Source of the DNA: Planctomycetales bacterium
GTDB taxonomy: Bacteria; Planctomycetota; Planctomycetia; Pirellulales; Pirellulaceae
Direction of reading: 5' to 3'
Assembly: GCA_020426845.1 (NCBI GenBank)
Contig: JAGQPF010000363.1
Coordinates: 23,051 to 87,050 of the forward strand
DNA length: 64,000 nt
Shown piece after piece: positions 62,440 to 64,000 of the stretch. How positions within the stretch are numbered: the first letter of the stretch is position 1; the number at the start of each line of letters is the position of its first letter. The position numbers were made by a program, and so were the translations under genes. The notes beneath the pieces are model-generated. The model was given only the letters and a program-made list of their open reading frames with translations. It did not search any database and had not been told where the DNA came from.

Positions 62440-63819
62440 ATGTTCCGCGTCCATCTTGGCAACACCCGTCGCTACTGCGACGGCGCGAGCCGCCGGAGTT
62501 TTCTGCAGGTCGGCGTGGCCGGCATGGGAGCCGCCAGCTTGGGGCGTGTGCTCGAGGCCCGCGACTCCTCGGCTCGAGCCGGACTGCCGCAGCGCGACAC
62601 CTCCGTCATTCTGCTGTGGCTGGACGGCGGACCGGGCCACATGGACATGTACGACATGAAGCCCGATGCGCCGGCGGAATACCGAGGCATCTGGCGGCCG
62701 ATCCGCACCAACGTGCCGGGCATCGAGATCACCGAGCTGTTTCCGCTGCAGGCGAAGGTCGCGGACAAGTTTTCGATTGTCCGCTCGCTGCACCACAACG
62801 CCGGCGATCATTTCACCGGCGGCCACTGGATGCTCACCGGCCGAGGCGGCGTGAGCGGCGCGGCCAATGCCGGCAAGTCGCCGTTCTTCGGCTCATTCGC
62901 CACGAAGGTGCTGGGAGCGCGCCGGCCCGGCATGCCCGCTTACGTCTCGGTGCCCTATGCCTCCAGCATCGGCCTGCGGCCGGGCTACTTCGGCGGCCAC
63001 TTCTTGGGCGTGGAGCACAATCCGTTCGAGACCAACGGCGACCCGAACGCCGCCAACTTCAAAGTCCAAAACATCTCGCTGCAAAAACAGCTGACCATCG
63101 GACGGCTCGAGAGCCGACGCGAACTGCTGCGCGCCGTGGACTCGCTTCGCCGCGATGTCGATCAATCCGGAGCGTTGGACGCCATCGACCGCTTCGATCG
63201 GCAAGCCTACGAATTGGTGACGAGCGACCAGGCGCAAAAGGCGTTTGACCTCGGCACCGAGGACGATAAGATTCGCGACCTGTACGGACGCCATACGTGG
63301 GGCCAGAGCGCCTTGCTGGCGCGGCGACTCGTGGAGGCGGGCACGACCTTCGTGACCTGCCATCTCGGCGGCTGGGATCACCACTGGAATCTCCAATCCG
63401 GCATGGAGAACTACCTGCCCAAGGTCGACCAGATGGTCAGCGGGCTGCTGACCGACCTGGACCAGCGAGGCATGCTGGACCAGGTGCTGGTGGTGTTGTG
63501 CGGCGAGTTCAGCCGGACGCCGCGAATGAATGATGGCGGCAACGGCGGCCCGCCGCTCAGCATGGGCACGCCCGGACGGGACCATTGGGGCAACGCCATG
63601 TTCTGCCTGCTGGCCGGCGGCGGCTTGCGTCGTGGCGAAATTGTCGGCTCGACCAACCGGCTCGGCGAAGCGCCTCAGGACCGGCCGCTGCGCCCCGGCG
63701 ACATCCACCACACCATCTACCGCGTGCTGGGCGTCGATCCCCACATTCACTTCCGCGACCACGCCGGACGCCCGACCGTCGCCATCGATCACGGCGACGT
63801 CATTCGCGAGCTACTTTAG
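62440..63819 (+). CDS. DUF1501 (sulfatase-like fold) Tat-exported protein
   Basis: 459 aa from ATG 62440 with CGGAG upstream. Tat motif SRRSFLQVGVAGMGAA. Conserved blocks: VILLWLDGGPGHMDMYDMKPDAP, SIVRSLHHNAGDHFTGGHWML, CHLGGWDHHWNLQ, LVVLCGEFSRTPRMN and GRDHWGNAMFCLLAGGG. The Asp, His and Glu residues in these blocks fit an alkaline-phosphatase-like metal site. DUF1501 proteins occur in large numbers in planctomycetes, often next to a DUF1549/1553 cytochrome; no such partner is here. Function unknown. Confidence 0.9.
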   Translation: MFRVHLGNTRRYCDGASRRSFLQVGVAGMGAASLGRVLEARDSSARAGLPQRDTSVILLWLDGGPGHMDMYDMKPDAPAEYRGIWRPIRTNVPGIEITELFPLQAKVADKFSIVRSLHHNAGDHFTGGHWMLTGRGGVSGAANAGKSPFFGSFATKVLGARRPGMPAYVSVPYASSIGLRPGYFGGHFLGVEHNPFETNGDPNAANFKVQNISLQKQLTIGRLESRRELLRAVDSLRRDVDQSGALDAIDRFDRQAYELVTSDQAQKAFDLGTEDDKIRDLYGRHTWGQSALLARRLVEAGTTFVTCHLGGWDHHWNLQSGMENYLPKVDQMVSGLLTDLDQRGMLDQVLVVLCGEFSRTPRMNDGGNGGPPLSMGTPGRDHWGNAMFCLLAGGGLRRGEIVGSTNRLGEAPQDRPLRPGDIHHTIYRVLGVDPHIHFRDHAGRPTVAIDHGDVIRELL

Positions 63820-63830
63820 ACGCGACAACT

Positions 63831-64000
63831 CCACGGGCTCACGCCCGTGGCTAACGTCTGTCGCCCCTCCGGGGCTTTGTGCGCAGATCACGGGGCTAAC
63901 ACGCTTCGCGACGACGACTCCACGGGCTCACTCCCGTGGCTAACGTCTTTCGCCCCTCCGGTGCTTTGTGTGCAAGTTCCCGGGGCTAACACGCTTCGCA
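63831..64000. repeat. Two tandem double-hairpin repeats
   Basis: Copy 1: CCACGGGCTCACGCCCGTGG (63831-63850) and GCCCCTCCGGGGC (63863-63875). Copy 2: CCACGGGCTCACTCCCGTGG (from about 63920) and a degenerate GCCCCTCCGGTGC. Each copy ends with CGGGGCTAACACGCTTCGC, a shared tail seen only in these two copies. The array reaches the window edge. Confidence 0.9.

Overview
The window is GC-rich chromosomal DNA from a bacterium that is almost certainly a planctomycete (Planctomycetota, probably Pirellulales). The evidence is the gene content: DUF1501 and DUF6807 secreted proteins, a Planctomycetes-style membrane-anchored kinase-like protein, WD40 and cyclase-repeat secreted proteins, many small membrane proteins without named homologues, and dispersed hairpin repeats between genes. 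No rRNA, tRNA, prophage, transposase or CRISPR array was found. Most genes are ordinary chromosomal housekeeping genes on both strands.

Layout. 1-6.6 kb: a secreted protein (cut by the window edge) overlapping a VWA protein, then a small protein-ribE-rsmA operon, a K+ channel-like protein and a sirtuin-like protein without zinc cysteines. 6.6-9.8 kb: two secreted repeat proteins. 9.8-15.1 kb: thiC, an MFS transporter and a ROK kinase joined by stop/start overlaps, and a glutamate-type dehydrogenase. 15.2-20.7 kb: a large membrane pseudokinase and a zinc-ribbon/membrane protein. 20.7-22 kb: aroF behind what looks like a complete ribosome-mediated attenuator, with an aromatic-rich leader peptide, mutually exclusive hairpins and an intrinsic terminator. 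22-25.2 kb: repeats, a small c-type cytochrome, a rhomboid protease and a double metal-binding (HMA) protein. 25.4-27.6 kb: trpB-trpA. 27.7-35 kb: a DUF6807 protein, a zinc-ribbon membrane protein, a sensor histidine kinase and a pectin/glucuronate-type operon (CE15-like esterase, PL4 rhamnogalacturonan lyase).

36-41.5 kb: a flagellar export and MS-ring operon on the minus strand, in the order HATPase-like protein, fliF, fliG, fliH, fliI, fliJ. 42-45.8 kb: an enolase-superfamily protein, small membrane proteins and a MEKHLA protein. 45.9-53 kb: a fused CcsB-CcsA (ResB-ResC) cytochrome c maturation protein, a lipoprotein, a helix-turn-helix/acidic-repeat membrane protein and a small secreted protein. 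53.7-58.9 kb: a queD-like gene, then a tightly overlapping three-gene module made of a TolQ/MotA-like channel with a long coiled-coil tail and two different single-TM partner proteins. 58.9-60.6 kb: bioA, translationally coupled to a stand-alone domain resembling the C-terminal half of SAM hydroxide adenosyltransferases. 61.2-63.8 kb: a Tat-exported cyclase-repeat protein and a DUF1501 protein.

Several repeat families occupy the gaps: CAGGCTGGCAGCCTG-type hairpins (12 copies, five in tandem), a double-hairpin element (four copies), ACGCAAAG-rich inverted repeats, an ACGGACTGGAAGTCCGT palindrome, and a 25-bp element based on CCCGAAGCGTCAGCGAG. One copy of the last lies in frame inside a coding region. 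The best candidates for new biology are the aroF attenuator, the TolQ-like three-gene module and the SAM-domain/bioA pair.
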